A DNA stretch of 64,000 bases from Catenulispora rubra (GTDB lineage Bacteria > Actinomycetota > Actinomycetes > Streptomycetales > Catenulisporaceae), in NCBI RefSeq assembly GCF_015356825.1, contig NZ_JAACYW010000002.1, forward strand, positions 91,091-155,090, given 5' to 3'. A program made the position numbers and the translations under genes. Of the stretch, positions 10,425 to 19,392 are shown piece by piece. How positions within the stretch are numbered: the stretch's first letter is position 1; each line of letters begins with the position of its first letter. The notes beneath the pieces were generated by a model, which searched no databases, had not been told where the DNA came from, and worked only from the letters and a program-made list of their open reading frames with translations.

Positions 10425-10487
10425 GATCCTAGCTGGCGCATGGCTTCTTGGGGATTGGTGGCCGTGGAGCAGGGACGTCCTCACCTA
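10425..10487 (+). repeat. 63-bp fragment of the PH-like membrane gene found at 22.5-23.9 kb
   Basis: Matches the reverse complement of 22949-23011 at 61 of 63 bases. In the intact gene this segment encodes ILAGAWLLGDWWPWSRDVLT. Here the same frame hits a stop immediately after the match. It is a leftover of a paralogue or a small duplicated piece. Confidence 0.85.
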
Positions 10488-10528
10488 GGTCTCGGCGGTG
10501 TCAGCAGTAGTGGCCGGCCGACGGCGAC

Positions 10529-10835
10529 CTGCACTTCGTGCGGGCAGGTCAAGCGCTGCATACAGGCAGGCACCAACTCGCCGCGGTGCAAGAACTGTTC
10601 CGACGAGTTGCGAGCCGAGCCCTGCTCACGATGCGGCCACAAGCGCATCGTCAACTGTCGCGCCCTCGACGGCAAGCCGTTGTGCAAGGCATGCGGTTCA
10701 ACGGACACCTGTACCGGATGCCAGCGTGTCCTACTGCTGCGCATCCGCACCAACACCGGAGGGCTGTGTCAGACCTGCTACAAGCAAGACGCCTTCGCCC
10801 ACCACGCCTGCGAGCGGTGCGGCGCTCTCGGATAG
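10529..10835 (+). pseudogene. Zinc-ribbon N-terminal fragment of an integrase-like recombinase
   Basis: About 100 codons with repeated CxxC knuckles: CTSCGQVK, CKNC, CSRCG, CKAC, CTGC, CQTC and CERCG. Such Cys-rich N-termini precede a tyrosine-recombinase-like region in a family of actinobacterial site-specific integrase proteins. The stop follows directly after CERCGALG, and the recombinase body is missing. A middle/C-terminal remnant of what looks like the same protein type lies at 18640-19330. Assignment rests on pattern recall, so confidence is moderate. Confidence 0.5.
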
Positions 10836-10992
10836 CAGCATCGCCTGCGCCCGGCCTGATGCGATCCGCAAGCTGGTCACCGGACCGGATGGCACTGTCC
10901 GTGCGGACATCGAGCCGGTAGCTGCCACGCTGATTGCCGCTTATGCCGTCGCCGGCCTGAACTTCGTAGCCCGGCTTCGCACCCAGAACGCC

Positions 10993-11109
10993 GGGTGCAG
11001 ATGATGCTCAGGGAGATCGAATGGAGGTGGGTTCGTAGTTGGGATGGCGTCCCTTACCGAGCGGCGTTCGAGGCTGCCCGGTTTGTGGGCGTATCAGCGT
11101 CCGCATAAT
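10993..11109 (+). repeat. Solo left end of an ISKra4-type element
   Basis: This 117-bp segment is a direct repeat of 16137-16253 (10 mismatches by eye). The second copy begins with the terminal inverted repeat of the ISKra4-type element, so this copy is probably an orphan left end of a related element. Both copies contain the same ~35-codon open frame (ML.EIE.R.VRSWDGVPYR). Confidence 0.7.
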
Positions 11110-11403
11110 GGCCAGCATTCTGACCAGCACGGATGAACTTTCGGCAAGGACAGGATTTGGAACCCAACAGCTCTGCCATGATGTGCCACGGCGGGCCAGA
11201 TGCGGGATGGATCTGCGCGCACCGGATGGTGGTTCGAACGTGATCACCTTCCCGGCCCTGCCGGAACGGATCCGCAGGGAACCCGTCCTTGGCGGACTGA
11301 TCAACGAGAACCGGTTTCCTGCCTGAAACCCCGGGTCACGCCCACAGGCGAGTTTTCAGAGGTACTACAGGCTCTCGGTGCTGAGCCCACCGCCCGCCTT
11401 GCC
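11110..11403. other. Debris between IS end and response regulator gene
   Basis: The plus frame ending at 11326 closes with PVLGGLINENRFPA, reminiscent of the tail of some transposase or integrase proteins (GGLINEY), but too short to assign. Nothing else is seen. Confidence 0.35.
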
Positions 11404-12084
11404 TCATTCCCCGCTGAGCAGTCCGCTCTCGTACGCGGCGATGACGAGTTGGGCTCGGTCGCGGGCTTGTAGCTTGGCCAATAGGCGGCTGACGTGCGTC
11501 TTCACGGTGGGCGCGGCGAGGTGCAGTCGGTCGGCGACCTCGGTGTTCGACAAGCCACGTCCGATCAGCAGCAGCACTTCGCGTTCGCGGTCGGTGAGTC
11601 CGTCCAGGCTTCGGTGCGGCCCGCGGGCTGGTTCGGGGCGGCGAGTGAACTCTTCAATCAAGCGGCGGGTGACGGCGGGGGCGAGCAATGCGTCGCCGGC
11701 GGCCACCACCACGATCCCGGCGAGCAGTTCCTCTGGCGGGATGTCCTTGAGTAGAAACCCGCATGCGCCGGCGCGCAGCGCACCGAAGACGTATTCGTCC
11801 AGGTCGAAGGTGGTGAGCATCAGGACTTTGATGTCCACGTGTCGGGCGGTGATCTGCCGGGTGGCCTCGACCCCGTCGAGAAGGGGCATCCGCACGTCCA
11901 TCAGAACGACTTGCGGTTCGTGCGCGGCACACAGCGCGACCGCTTCGGCGCCGTCGGCGGCGCACGCGACAACCTGCATTCGGGCATCAGTATCGACAAG
12001 GACGCCGAAGGCGCCGCGGACCAGTGCCTGGTCGTCCGCGATCAGCACGGAGATCAGCGGGGCGGACAGTCCGGCGGTGTTCAC
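11404..12084 (-). CDS. NarL/LuxR-family two-component response regulator
   Basis: A 226-residue response regulator. The receiver domain (~10-125) has acidic residues in VLIADDQALVRG, the phosphoacceptor Asp in VVLMDVRMPLLDGVEA, a Thr switch in LMLTTFD and the Lys in GFLLKD. The output domain (~160-222) is a LuxR-type HTH: LTDREREVLLLIGRGLSNTE, then APTVKTHVSRLLAKL. The ATG overlaps the stop of the upstream kinase gene (ATGA), so the pair is translationally coupled. A decayed ABC exporter faces it and was probably its target. Confidence 0.93.
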   Translation of the reverse strand: MNTAGLSAPLISVLIADDQALVRGAFGVLVDTDARMQVVACAADGAEAVALCAAHEPQVVLMDVRMPLLDGVEATRQITARHVDIKVLMLTTFDLDEYVFGALRAGACGFLLKDIPPEELLAGIVVVAAGDALLAPAVTRRLIEEFTRRPEPARGPHRSLDGLTDREREVLLLIGRGLSNTEVADRLHLAAPTVKTHVSRLLAKLQARDRAQLVIAAYESGLLSGE

Positions 12085-13322
12085 GCCGCTGCGCCTTGGC
12101 CGCCGACGTGTCCCTGGGCCGGGATGGGGATCCGGGCTGCGACGCGGAACCCGCGTACCGCCGAGGGAGTGGCGGTGCAGGTACCGCCGTGCAGTGCGGC
12201 ACGCTCGCGCATGCCGATGATGCCGTGGCCGGCAGGTGCCGGGCTGGCGGACGCGGTACCGGTGCCGTCGTCGATGATTTCCAGGGCGAGTTCGTCGGGC
12301 CCGTAGTGGACCGTCACTTGGGCGTGATCGGTGGCAGCATGCTTGACGGTGTTGGTGAGGGCCTCTTGCACGATGCGGTAGGCCGAGGACTCGATGCCTG
12401 CGGGCAGCGGTCGTACCTGTCCGCTCACTGACAGCTCCACCCTGATGCCCGCGGCCTCGGTGCCGGTGCGCAGCCCTTGCAGGTCTGCCAGCGCAGGGGC
12501 TGGCGCGCTCAGGGGCTCGGCAGCGGCGTCCCGCAGAACGCCCAGCAGTTGGCGCATGTCGCGCAGCCCCTGACGGCCGGTTGCCTCAATCGCTGCCAGC
12601 GCCTGGCTGGTCTGTTCCGGCCGGGTGGCGGCGACGTGGCGGGCCACGCCGGCCTGCACCGTGATCACGCTCATCGCATGCGCGACGATGTCATGCAGTT
12701 CGCGGGCGATCCGCAGCCGCTCCTCGGCCAACGCCCGTCCGGAGGACTCCTTCTCGGCGCGCAGCTGCTGTTCAGCCTGTCGGCGCAGGATCGTCAGGTA
12801 GCTGCGCTGCCGGTAGGCGGCCAGTCCGAGGGCCCAGCCGACGGCCTGCACCGCCAGGGCCGTGGCCGCGAGGCCCAGCGTGCGCCACCAGTCCGGCACG
12901 GTGCCGTCGCGGTGCCATGGCGAAAATGCGAACACCGCCACGCAAACGGCGCCGGCACATCCCAACACGGTGGCCGACACTTTCGGCACCCAAGTCGCCG
13001 CAATGGTATAGCCCACCAGAGCGACGGTCAGGAACGCGTCTCGCTCAAAGCCCATCAGCTGGCTGGCCGCAGTCGCGGTCACCGAGACGATCAACGCCGT
13101 GAGCGGGGCGACCCGCCGCGCGGCGACCGCGACCGCTGCGGCCACAGCCGTCGCCACCGCCACCCATGTCGCGGCGGTGATCACCCGGGCTGGCGTCGGC
13201 GACAGGGCCGAGCGGATCAACAGCGGACCCAGCGTGACCGCCACCAGCACGTCCAAGATCAGCACCCTGCGGAACGGGCCGGATGTGATCGGTTCGGCCA
13301 GTGGCAGTCCATTCACCTGCAT
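12081..13322 (-). CDS. Two-component sensor histidine kinase, HisKA_3 type
   Basis: A 413-residue membrane sensor. The first ~170 residues contain about six hydrophobic helices (VLILDVLVAVTLGPLLI, AATWVAVATAVAAAVAVAA and others), so it probably senses within or near the membrane. The dimerisation/phosphoacceptor segment is RIARELHDIVAHAMSVITVQ, with the phospho-His in ELHD. The HATPase domain shows YRIVQEALTNTVKHA (N box), IIDDGTG and GHGIIGMRERAALHGG. It is coupled to the response regulator and divergent from the ABC remnant at 13531, the usual layout for drug-efflux control in actinobacteria. Confidence 0.92.
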   Translation of the reverse strand: MQVNGLPLAEPITSGPFRRVLILDVLVAVTLGPLLIRSALSPTPARVITAATWVAVATAVAAAVAVAARRVAPLTALIVSVTATAASQLMGFERDAFLTVALVGYTIAATWVPKVSATVLGCAGAVCVAVFAFSPWHRDGTVPDWWRTLGLAATALAVQAVGWALGLAAYRQRSYLTILRRQAEQQLRAEKESSGRALAEERLRIARELHDIVAHAMSVITVQAGVARHVAATRPEQTSQALAAIEATGRQGLRDMRQLLGVLRDAAAEPLSAPAPALADLQGLRTGTEAAGIRVELSVSGQVRPLPAGIESSAYRIVQEALTNTVKHAATDHAQVTVHYGPDELALEIIDDGTGTASASPAPAGHGIIGMRERAALHGGTCTATPSAVRGFRVAARIPIPAQGHVGGQGAAA

Positions 13323-13530
13323 CAGGGTAGCCGTCCCAGCTCAACGCCACATCAGCCCGTGGGTCGACGGTCTCGGTCATACCTGGGGCCGATGGGCGGA
13401 TGCCGTGCCTCTCGCGTGACCGACGAGGGGTGTACAGGAAAGTCGATCCCCTGCGCTGACGACCCATGGGTGCCGCGCGGGCGAGCCTGGTGCACAAGGA
13501 GACCGGTTCACCGACAAGGAGCTCACACCC

Positions 13531-13672
13531 GTGAAGATCGAGGTAGTGGATGTCAGGAAACGCTACGGCCACGTCGTAGCGGTGGCCGGCCTGATGTTCA
13601 GCGTCGAGCGGCCCGAACGGCTCGGGAAAGTCCACCACCATGAGAATGATCCTGGGCCCGGACGGCCCTGAC
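13531..13672 (+). pseudogene. ABC transporter ATPase, N-terminal remnant with frameshift
   Basis: GTG at 13531, with AAGGAG upstream, opens a normal ABC-ATPase start (KIEVVDVRKRYGHVVAVAGL). After about 25 codons the frame breaks; a different frame carries the Walker A GPNGSGKSTTMRMILGPDGPDH. Signature, Walker B and the rest of the domain are missing; permease sequence follows almost at once. It is a dead efflux ATPase, probably once controlled by the divergent two-component system. Confidence 0.75.
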
Positions 13673-14292
13673 CACGGCCGAACAGGCGGAGTTCGAGCCG
13701 GTGACCGCCATCTTCCGCCTCATCCAGCTGATCATCGAAACCCTCGGGGTCCTGGCGGTCAGGTCGGAGTACCCCACAGGCCTGCTTGGACCGGGAAGAA
13801 CGTGGCGAACGACAACACAAGGCCGGCGATCAGTGCGACCGCGCCGCTGATCCACACCACTTTTTCTGCCGCCCCGCAGCGCCGAACCGTCCTGGCGGCC
13901 AAAGCCGTCGTGATCGGCTTCCCGCAGCCGACCGGAACCGGTCTGGCGGGGGCATCCCAGCGTCGTCCGGGCCCTTCTGGCCGCGGGTCTCAACCTCATG
14001 GTGATCGTGCTGATCGGACTGGGAGTCGGCGGGCTGACACGCACCGCCGCCGCACGCATCACCGGCTTGTACGCCCTGGTATTCATCGTGCCTCGCAGTC
14101 GTCTCGGCCCTGCCGTCACCGTGCAACCTGCGGATCGGTAAATGGCTGTCGGTCGACCTGGCAGCCCTGGTCACCGGATTGCACATCCAGACTCGGGGGT
14201 TGTCTAGCCCGGCATCCCCGGTCACGCTGCTCGCCCACCCGATCGTGTTCCTCGGGGCCGCCGCCTGGCGACTCGGCCGCACCGACGCATGA
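13673..14292 (+). pseudogene. ABC-2 type permease, multiply frameshifted
   Basis: Pieces of a drug-exporter permease occur in several frames: TAIFRLIQLIIETLGVLAV; RRTVLAAKAVVIGF; VVRALLAAGLNLMVIVLIG followed by GVGGLTRTAAARITGLYALV; and a final piece LRIGKWLSVDLAALVTG ... FLGAAAWRLGRTDA to the TGA near 14290. The order matches the second half of actinobacterial ABC-2 permeases. At least three frame changes are needed. Confidence 0.7.
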
Positions 14293-14353
14293 CCAGGTAG
14301 TCGGCGAACCCCATCGCACTCACCGACACGGCACATCAAAGGAGAGACACTCG

Positions 14354-15685
14354 ATGAACGACTTCGCCCCCCGCCTGACACGCCGGACCCTCATCGGCTC
14401 CGCCGTCGCAGCGGCCGCTTGTACAGTCCGTGCAAACCACGCAGCCAGCGCAGCGGCAACAGCAATGACGACCACTAGGACGAGCGCGGCGCAGGCAGGC
14501 AGCAACATCCAAGCCAGCCACGACGCTTTCAGCTCGCATCTGGAACCGTACATCGCCGTCAATCCCCGCAACCCGCGTAACCTGCTCATCGCCTCGCGGG
14601 CCAAGCAGGGCACTGCACTCGGATTGGCCACCTACGCCTCCTTTGACGGCGGCGCGAACTGGCGGAGCAACGGCCCGCTGCCCGGCTTCACACCGGACTT
14701 CGACGCAAACCCCACTATCGCGTTCGATCCGCGGGGAAGGGGATTCGTCTGCGCCGTGGTGGGCGACCGGCAGCAACAGGGCAATGCCCTGGTCTGGCGC
14801 ACCGACGACGGCGGACGAACCTTCCATCCCCCGGTCACCGCAGCCGCCGGCTACCTGGACCACCCGGGGCTGGCCGCCGACCCGACACCCCGTCCGTCCG
14901 GGATGCTGTACCTGACCGGGTCTTTCTATAACAACACAGTCAATGGTCTGGTGTTCTCCCGTTCCTCCGACAGCGGACGCACCTTCGAGCAGCCACGTGC
15001 GATCGACCCGCAGACCGGCACCCAGGGCCGCGTTCCGGTGATCACTGCCGGGCCGGACGGTGCAGTCCATCTCATGTACTACGTTGCCGCATCCAGCGGC
15101 ACGGGCCTGGCCAAGGTCGTCTCCTCCACGGACCGCGGCGCCACCTTCGCCGCCCCGGTGACCCTGCCCGTCCACATCGCCTTCCCACCCCAGACGGGCA
15201 AAGTGATGACGCGCAGCGGCCCGGCACTGGCCGCAGCGCCCGACGGCAGCAGCCTTTACGCGGCCGCGGCCACCTACGACGCGACGACAGGCACCTGCGA
15301 AGTATTGGTGCTCGCCTCCCGCGACCAGGGCGCCACCTGGAGTCCGCCCATATCCGTGGTCCGCAGCAGCCAGGTCGTCTACTTCCAGCAGCAGCTAGCT
15401 GTCGATGACCACGGCAACGTGGGCATCTCGCTGTTCGCCCTCGACGCCGGGCGTGTCGAACTCCTGTTCTCCACCGCCCGCCGCGGCTCGGCCCACTTCA
15501 GCCCGCCACAACCGGTGACCACCCAGCCGTTCGACCCCGCCCCCGCCGACAACGGGCAGGGCCAATATTGGCTCGGCAACTACCAGGGCCTGACCGCAGG
15601 CCCCTGCGCCTTCCATCCGGCCTGGGTCGACACCCGCACCGGAAGCCCAGAAATCTTCACCGCGCCAGTGCTTCCTGCGTCATGA
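14354..15685 (+). CDS. Tat-exported Asp-box (sialidase/BNR-like) beta-propeller protein
   Basis: A 443-residue secreted protein. The N-terminus has a twin-arginine signal (LTRRTLIGSAVAAAA, residues ~8-22) and an Ala-rich cleavage region. The mature part has at least five Asp-box turns typical of sialidase-like propellers: SFDGGANW, RTDDGGRTF, SSDSGRTF, STDRGATF and SRDQGATW. The catalytic Arg triad and Tyr of true sialidases cannot be confirmed, so a generic exo-sialidase-superfamily protein is safer. ATG at 14354 has AAAGGAGAG upstream. Its TGA overlaps the next gene's ATG. Confidence 0.85.
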   Translation: MNDFAPRLTRRTLIGSAVAAAACTVRANHAASAAATAMTTTRTSAAQAGSNIQASHDAFSSHLEPYIAVNPRNPRNLLIASRAKQGTALGLATYASFDGGANWRSNGPLPGFTPDFDANPTIAFDPRGRGFVCAVVGDRQQQGNALVWRTDDGGRTFHPPVTAAAGYLDHPGLAADPTPRPSGMLYLTGSFYNNTVNGLVFSRSSDSGRTFEQPRAIDPQTGTQGRVPVITAGPDGAVHLMYYVAASSGTGLAKVVSSTDRGATFAAPVTLPVHIAFPPQTGKVMTRSGPALAAAPDGSSLYAAAATYDATTGTCEVLVLASRDQGATWSPPISVVRSSQVVYFQQQLAVDDHGNVGISLFALDAGRVELLFSTARRGSAHFSPPQPVTTQPFDPAPADNGQGQYWLGNYQGLTAGPCAFHPAWVDTRTGSPEIFTAPVLPAS

Positions 15686-16071
15686 TGCTCAACATGGATG
15701 TGCGGCGGCTCGCGGCGATCGACATCTTCGGCACCCGCGGCACGAGGCGCCGACGGCGAATCGTCCTGACGGAGTTCATCGGCGGCGCCATCGCCACGGC
15801 CGCGTTCGGTATCTGGCTACTGGCATCCTCATCCGGCTTCGGCGCCCAGGTATTCGCCCTGTGGCTCTTGGGCGCGGGGGCGAACTATGTGACGCTGACC
15901 GCCTATGCCTTCGCGCTGAGCCGACCCGGTGCCCTCGATACCGAACTGGCTGGTGTGGATACAGACCGGGAACTACACCGATACAGCGCGCTACAGGTCT
16001 GGATCATTGTGCCGCTCTCGCTGGTCGTGTTCACGCTACGCGACGCCACGGCGCATAGGACAGGCATCTAA
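15682..16071 (+). CDS. Small membrane protein of unknown function
   Basis: A 129-residue protein whose ATG overlaps the TGA of the Asp-box gene (ATGA), so the two are coupled. An Arg-rich N-terminus (FGTRGTRRRRRIVLTEF) is followed by predicted membrane helices at roughly residues 30-50, 55-80 and 100-118. ATG at 15685 or 15694 are alternative starts. The family is not recognised; coupling to an exported protein suggests a surface-related role, by inference only. Confidence 0.7.
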   Translation: MMLNMDVRRLAAIDIFGTRGTRRRRRIVLTEFIGGAIATAAFGIWLLASSSGFGAQVFALWLLGAGANYVTLTAYAFALSRPGALDTELAGVDTDRELHRYSALQVWIIVPLSLVVFTLRDATAHRTGI

Positions 16072-16112
16072 GAGCCCTGCTTTGAACCACCATCGTCAAT
16101 CACGGATGCTGT

Positions 16113-16136
16113 CCTGCCGGAACCACCTCCGGCAGG
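16113..16136. terminator. Hairpin downstream of the Asp-box/membrane pair
   Basis: CCTGCCGGA, a 6-base loop, and TCCGGCAGG form a perfect 9-bp stem about 40 bases after the stop at 16071. There is no T-tract, as is common for actinobacterial terminators. It abuts the left end of the ISKra4-type element. Confidence 0.6.
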
Positions 16137-16482
16137 GGGTGCAGATGATGCTCACGGAGATCGAATCGAGGTTGGTTCGTAGTTGGGATGGCGTCCCTTA
16201 CCGAATGCCGTTCGAGGCTGCCCGGTCTGTAGACGTACCAGCGTCCGCATAATCTTGGCCTATGCGGAAGGCCGGCGTGGCAATCTGAATGTCTCCAGCC
16301 GGTTCGGTGCCGCCGCTCGGCGGGCGGCGTGCGTGGCTGCGCCGTAGGCCGCGGGACGTTCCGCCGTGGTGGGCAGCCTCGGCGGGGTAAGGGGCCAAGG
16401 GAGTTCACCGGTTTGCCCGATTGGGTCACTGTTTGTTATTTATTCTGGATTCCGTTGGCTCGCTCGGGGCGGGGAGGCCGGG

Positions 16483-16956
16483 ATGGGATCGCTGCTTGAG
16501 GTTTTGCAGGCACGCGAACAAGCAGCGCAGATGAGGGCCGACGGAATCAGGGAGCAGATCGCGGCGCTGACCCAGCAGTTGGGCGAGGCCGAACGCGAGC
16601 TGGAACGACTGCGGATCGGCCGGGCGGTGGTGGCCGAGGTGCTGGCCGAACAGGACACGACGATGGAATCGGCGGCAGGGCCGTCGGCTGTCCCGGTCGT
16701 GCAGGCCGCCTCGCGGTGGGCGATGGTGCCGGTGTTCGCCCCGAACGCCGATCCAGCCGAGGCGTTGGCCGGACTGCCGCAGCCGTACCGGGACGTGCTG
16801 GAGGCGATCGACGACGCCGGGGAACCACTGCGATCAGTGGATCTGTGCCGGTCGCTGGGTCTGGGGGTGCAGGCCAGGGTCACCGAGGCGATGCGCGGCA
16901 AGCTGAACCGGCTCGTTGAGCGGGGCTGGTGTGTGAGTGGCGAGCCGGGCAGGTAG
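16483..16956 (+). CDS. IS accessory protein with coiled coil and winged-helix-like C-terminus
   Basis: A 157-residue protein carried by the insertion sequence. Residues ~5-55 (LLEVLQAREQAAQMRADGIR onward) form a coiled coil. The C-terminus (LPQPYRDVLEAIDDAGEPLR, then VTEAMRGKLNRLVERGWC) resembles a winged helix. ATG at 16483 has GGGAGG 5 bases upstream. Proteins of this kind often sit in front of ISKra4-type transposases; its biochemical role is unknown. Confidence 0.65.
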   Translation: MGSLLEVLQAREQAAQMRADGIREQIAALTQQLGEAERELERLRIGRAVVAEVLAEQDTTMESAAGPSAVPVVQAASRWAMVPVFAPNADPAEALAGLPQPYRDVLEAIDDAGEPLRSVDLCRSLGLGVQARVTEAMRGKLNRLVERGWCVSGEPGR

Positions 16957-17031
16957 GGACTGGCCCCTGGCGTTCACGGGCGAATCGGGTGAAAGCACCG
17001 CGGCCGACGGGCCCTTCCCTCAGCGTCGGAG

Positions 17032-18593
17032 GTGACGAACCATCCCGCGCGCAAGGAAGAGCCCGCCGTGTCAGAGTACGCTTTCGCCCCCGATCCCGAA
17101 GCCTGTTTCGATGCCGCCCGCGACAGCCTGGAGCAGATGATCTGCGCCGCGCGCGAGCACGGCATATCTGGCGGCTGGTCGGCCGATACCGCCGAACGGG
17201 CCGTCCTCGCCGCGGGCCGCACGGTGGAACTGCAGGTGCTGCAAGGCTTCCACGACACCCAAGCCGCCGGGAGGATCGAGCCGCCGGTCGACGTGAACGG
17301 GGTGGTCCATCAACGCGTCGAGCCCGGCCACGTGCGACACCAGTCCACCACGCTCGGCCAGGTGGCGGTGCACCGCCTGGCCTTCCGCGCCCTGGGCGCC
17401 GAGAACCTGTATCCGGCCGACGCCGTACTGAACCTGCCCGCCGGGCTGTACTCCCACGAGGTCGCCAAGCTCGCCGCGATCGAGTCCGCCCGCGGCTCGT
17501 TCCACGACGCCGCCGAGGCCCTTTCCCGGGCGTGCGGCGCCGGCGTCGCCGCACCCCAGGCGGTGCGGGCCATGGCGATCAGCGCGGCGGCCGACTTCGC
17601 CGCGTTCTATGACCACACCCCGCCGATGATGAGCGACGCCGCCACGCTGCTGGTGCTGTCGGTGGACGGCAAGGGCATCGTCATGCGCCCGGCCGACCTG
17701 CGCGAGGCCACCCGCAAGAAGGCCGAGCGCGAGAAGGCCGCCGGCCGCCTGGGCGAGGACGGGCACGCCGGGCGCAAGCGCATGGCCACCATCGGCGCCG
17801 TCTACGACGCCGACCCCGCACCCCGCCGCCCGCACGACATCATCACCCTGGCCAAGGCCGAGAAGAAAAAGCGCAAGAAGAAGGCGAAGAAGAACCGCAA
17901 GAAGCGGCCCGGCCCGAAAGCCGTCCGCAAATGGCTCACCGCCTCAGTGGCCGACGACGCCGCCGAAGTCATCAAAGCGGTGTTCGACCAAGCCGAGGCC
18001 CGCGACCGGCGAGCACCGGCGCACCTGGGTCGTGCTCGTCGACGGCGCGATCGCCCAGATCGACGCCATCCGCGCCGAGGCCGCGAAACGGAACGCGCCG
18101 ATCCACATCCTGATCGACGTCATACACGTCCTGCAATACCTGCACCACGCAGCCCACATCCTGCACAACGACGACACCGACACAGCGGTCGCCGAATGGG
18201 CCCTGACCATCCTGAACGGCAGATCCGCGGACGTTGTCGACCACCTCGCCGCCGCGGCCGCAACTCGGAACGACCCCGAAGACCGCAAGAAAATCGGCGA
18301 GACCGTCACCTACCTGACCAACAAGCACGATCACCTGCGCTACGACACCGCCTTGGCCTCCGGCTGGCCGATCGCCACCGGCATCGTCGAGGGCGCCGGC
18401 CCGCCACCTGATCGCCGACCGCCTGGACATCACCGGAGCCCGCTGGTCACTCACCGGCGCCGAAGCCGTCCTCAAACTCCGGGCCCTGATCTCCAACGGA
18501 GACTTCGAGGACTACTGGCGCTACCACGTCAAGCAAGAACACCAACGTAACCACACAGCCCGCTACCAGCAGCAATACCATCTCACAGCCTGA
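17032..18593 (+). pseudogene. ISKra4-family transposase with two frameshifts
   Basis: Frame 1 (from GTG 17032, or more likely GTG 17068, VSEYAFAPDPE) runs through VLSVDGKGIVMRPADLREAT and a Lys-rich segment (AEKKKRKKKAKKNRKKR) to about 18010. Frame 2 continues from WVVLVDGAIAQIDAI through HILIDVIHVLQYLHHAAH to [13 protein letters not shown]. After an extra C near 18404, frame 3 resumes [20 protein letters not shown] and ends QQYHLTA at 18593. DGK..., the D of ILIDVIH and the E of GIVEGA fit the DDE residues of the family. The two shifts make it inactive. Confidence 0.85.
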
Positions 18594-18639
18594 CCGGCGA
18601 AGTCACTCCACATCATCTGCACCCCATCAGGTCTTGGGC

Positions 18640-19330
18640 AATCTGAGCTCGGCTACCGTCGCCAACCGACGAGTGGCTGATCGGCCTGGAGACCTCCATC
18701 AAGGCCCGCATCAAACGAGTAACCGATCCCGAACACCGCAAGGTCCTCTAAAGCCTCGCCGCCTTGCACTATCTACGACGGCCGCGCACTGTCGCCATCC
18801 CACTACGCTGTTGACTCCGCCACCACCGCCCTCAACCAGCTGAGCTGGCTGACCGATCGCGGATAGACCCTGCCCACCTGTACGCAACACGACATCGACG
18901 ACTGGCTCCCCAACGACCAGTTCTCTCGTTCCTGCGGGTTCGTCACCTGAGCCGTTCAGCGGCGACACGTGAACGCCATCGAGATCCCGCAGTTTCCCGG
19001 AGCACGACCAGCGCTGGGATCTCGCCCGCCGACTCCTGAACGATGAGTCGGTTCCGGCGGCCGACCGCGTCGCGGGGTTGCTGGTCCTGCAATACGCCCA
19101 ACGCGTCGTGTGCATCACGCAGCTGACGACCAAGCACGCCGCCATCACCGACGCCAGCATGGAACTGCGTCTCGGCGAGGCACTGATCAGGCTCCCGACA
19201 GCGCTCGGAGACCCTCTCAAGAGGCTGGTCGAGGACCGCCGCGAAGCACCAGCGACCGCGCCTGACGAAGCTGTCCGGCTCTATCCCGGCACTCGCTTGG
19301 ACGGTCGATCACATGCTGGATTCAAGACGC
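18640..19330 (+). pseudogene. Tyrosine-recombinase-like integrase, degraded middle and C-terminal part
   Basis: Broken frames give EWLIGLETSIKARIKRVTDP, SLAALHYLRRPR, DIDDWLPNDQFSRSCGFV, AIEIPQFPG, RRLLNDESVPAADRVAGLLV followed by LQYAQRVVCITQLTTKHAAI, and LGEALIRLPTALGDPLKRLV. This order fits an actinobacterial recombinase-like family whose N-terminus is a multi-CxxC zinc ribbon, as at 10529. Stops and frame changes show decay. It follows the right end of the ISKra4 element. Confidence 0.55.
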
Positions 19331-19392
19331 CAGCAACACACGGCCTGGCTACACAGCACAGGTCGCACGCCGTGAATAGCTCAACCGGTGGA

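Larger units (their letters stand above)
16136..18625 (+). mobile_element. ISKra4-family insertion sequence (about 2.49 kb), inactive
   Basis: The element is bounded by the inverted repeat GGGGTGCAGATGATG at 16136-16150 and its exact complement at 18611-18625. Inside are a small accessory gene (16483-16956) and the transposase (17032-18593). The transposase carries two frameshifts, so the element cannot move by itself. No clear target duplication is seen. A second, solo left end lies at 10993. Confidence 0.75.
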
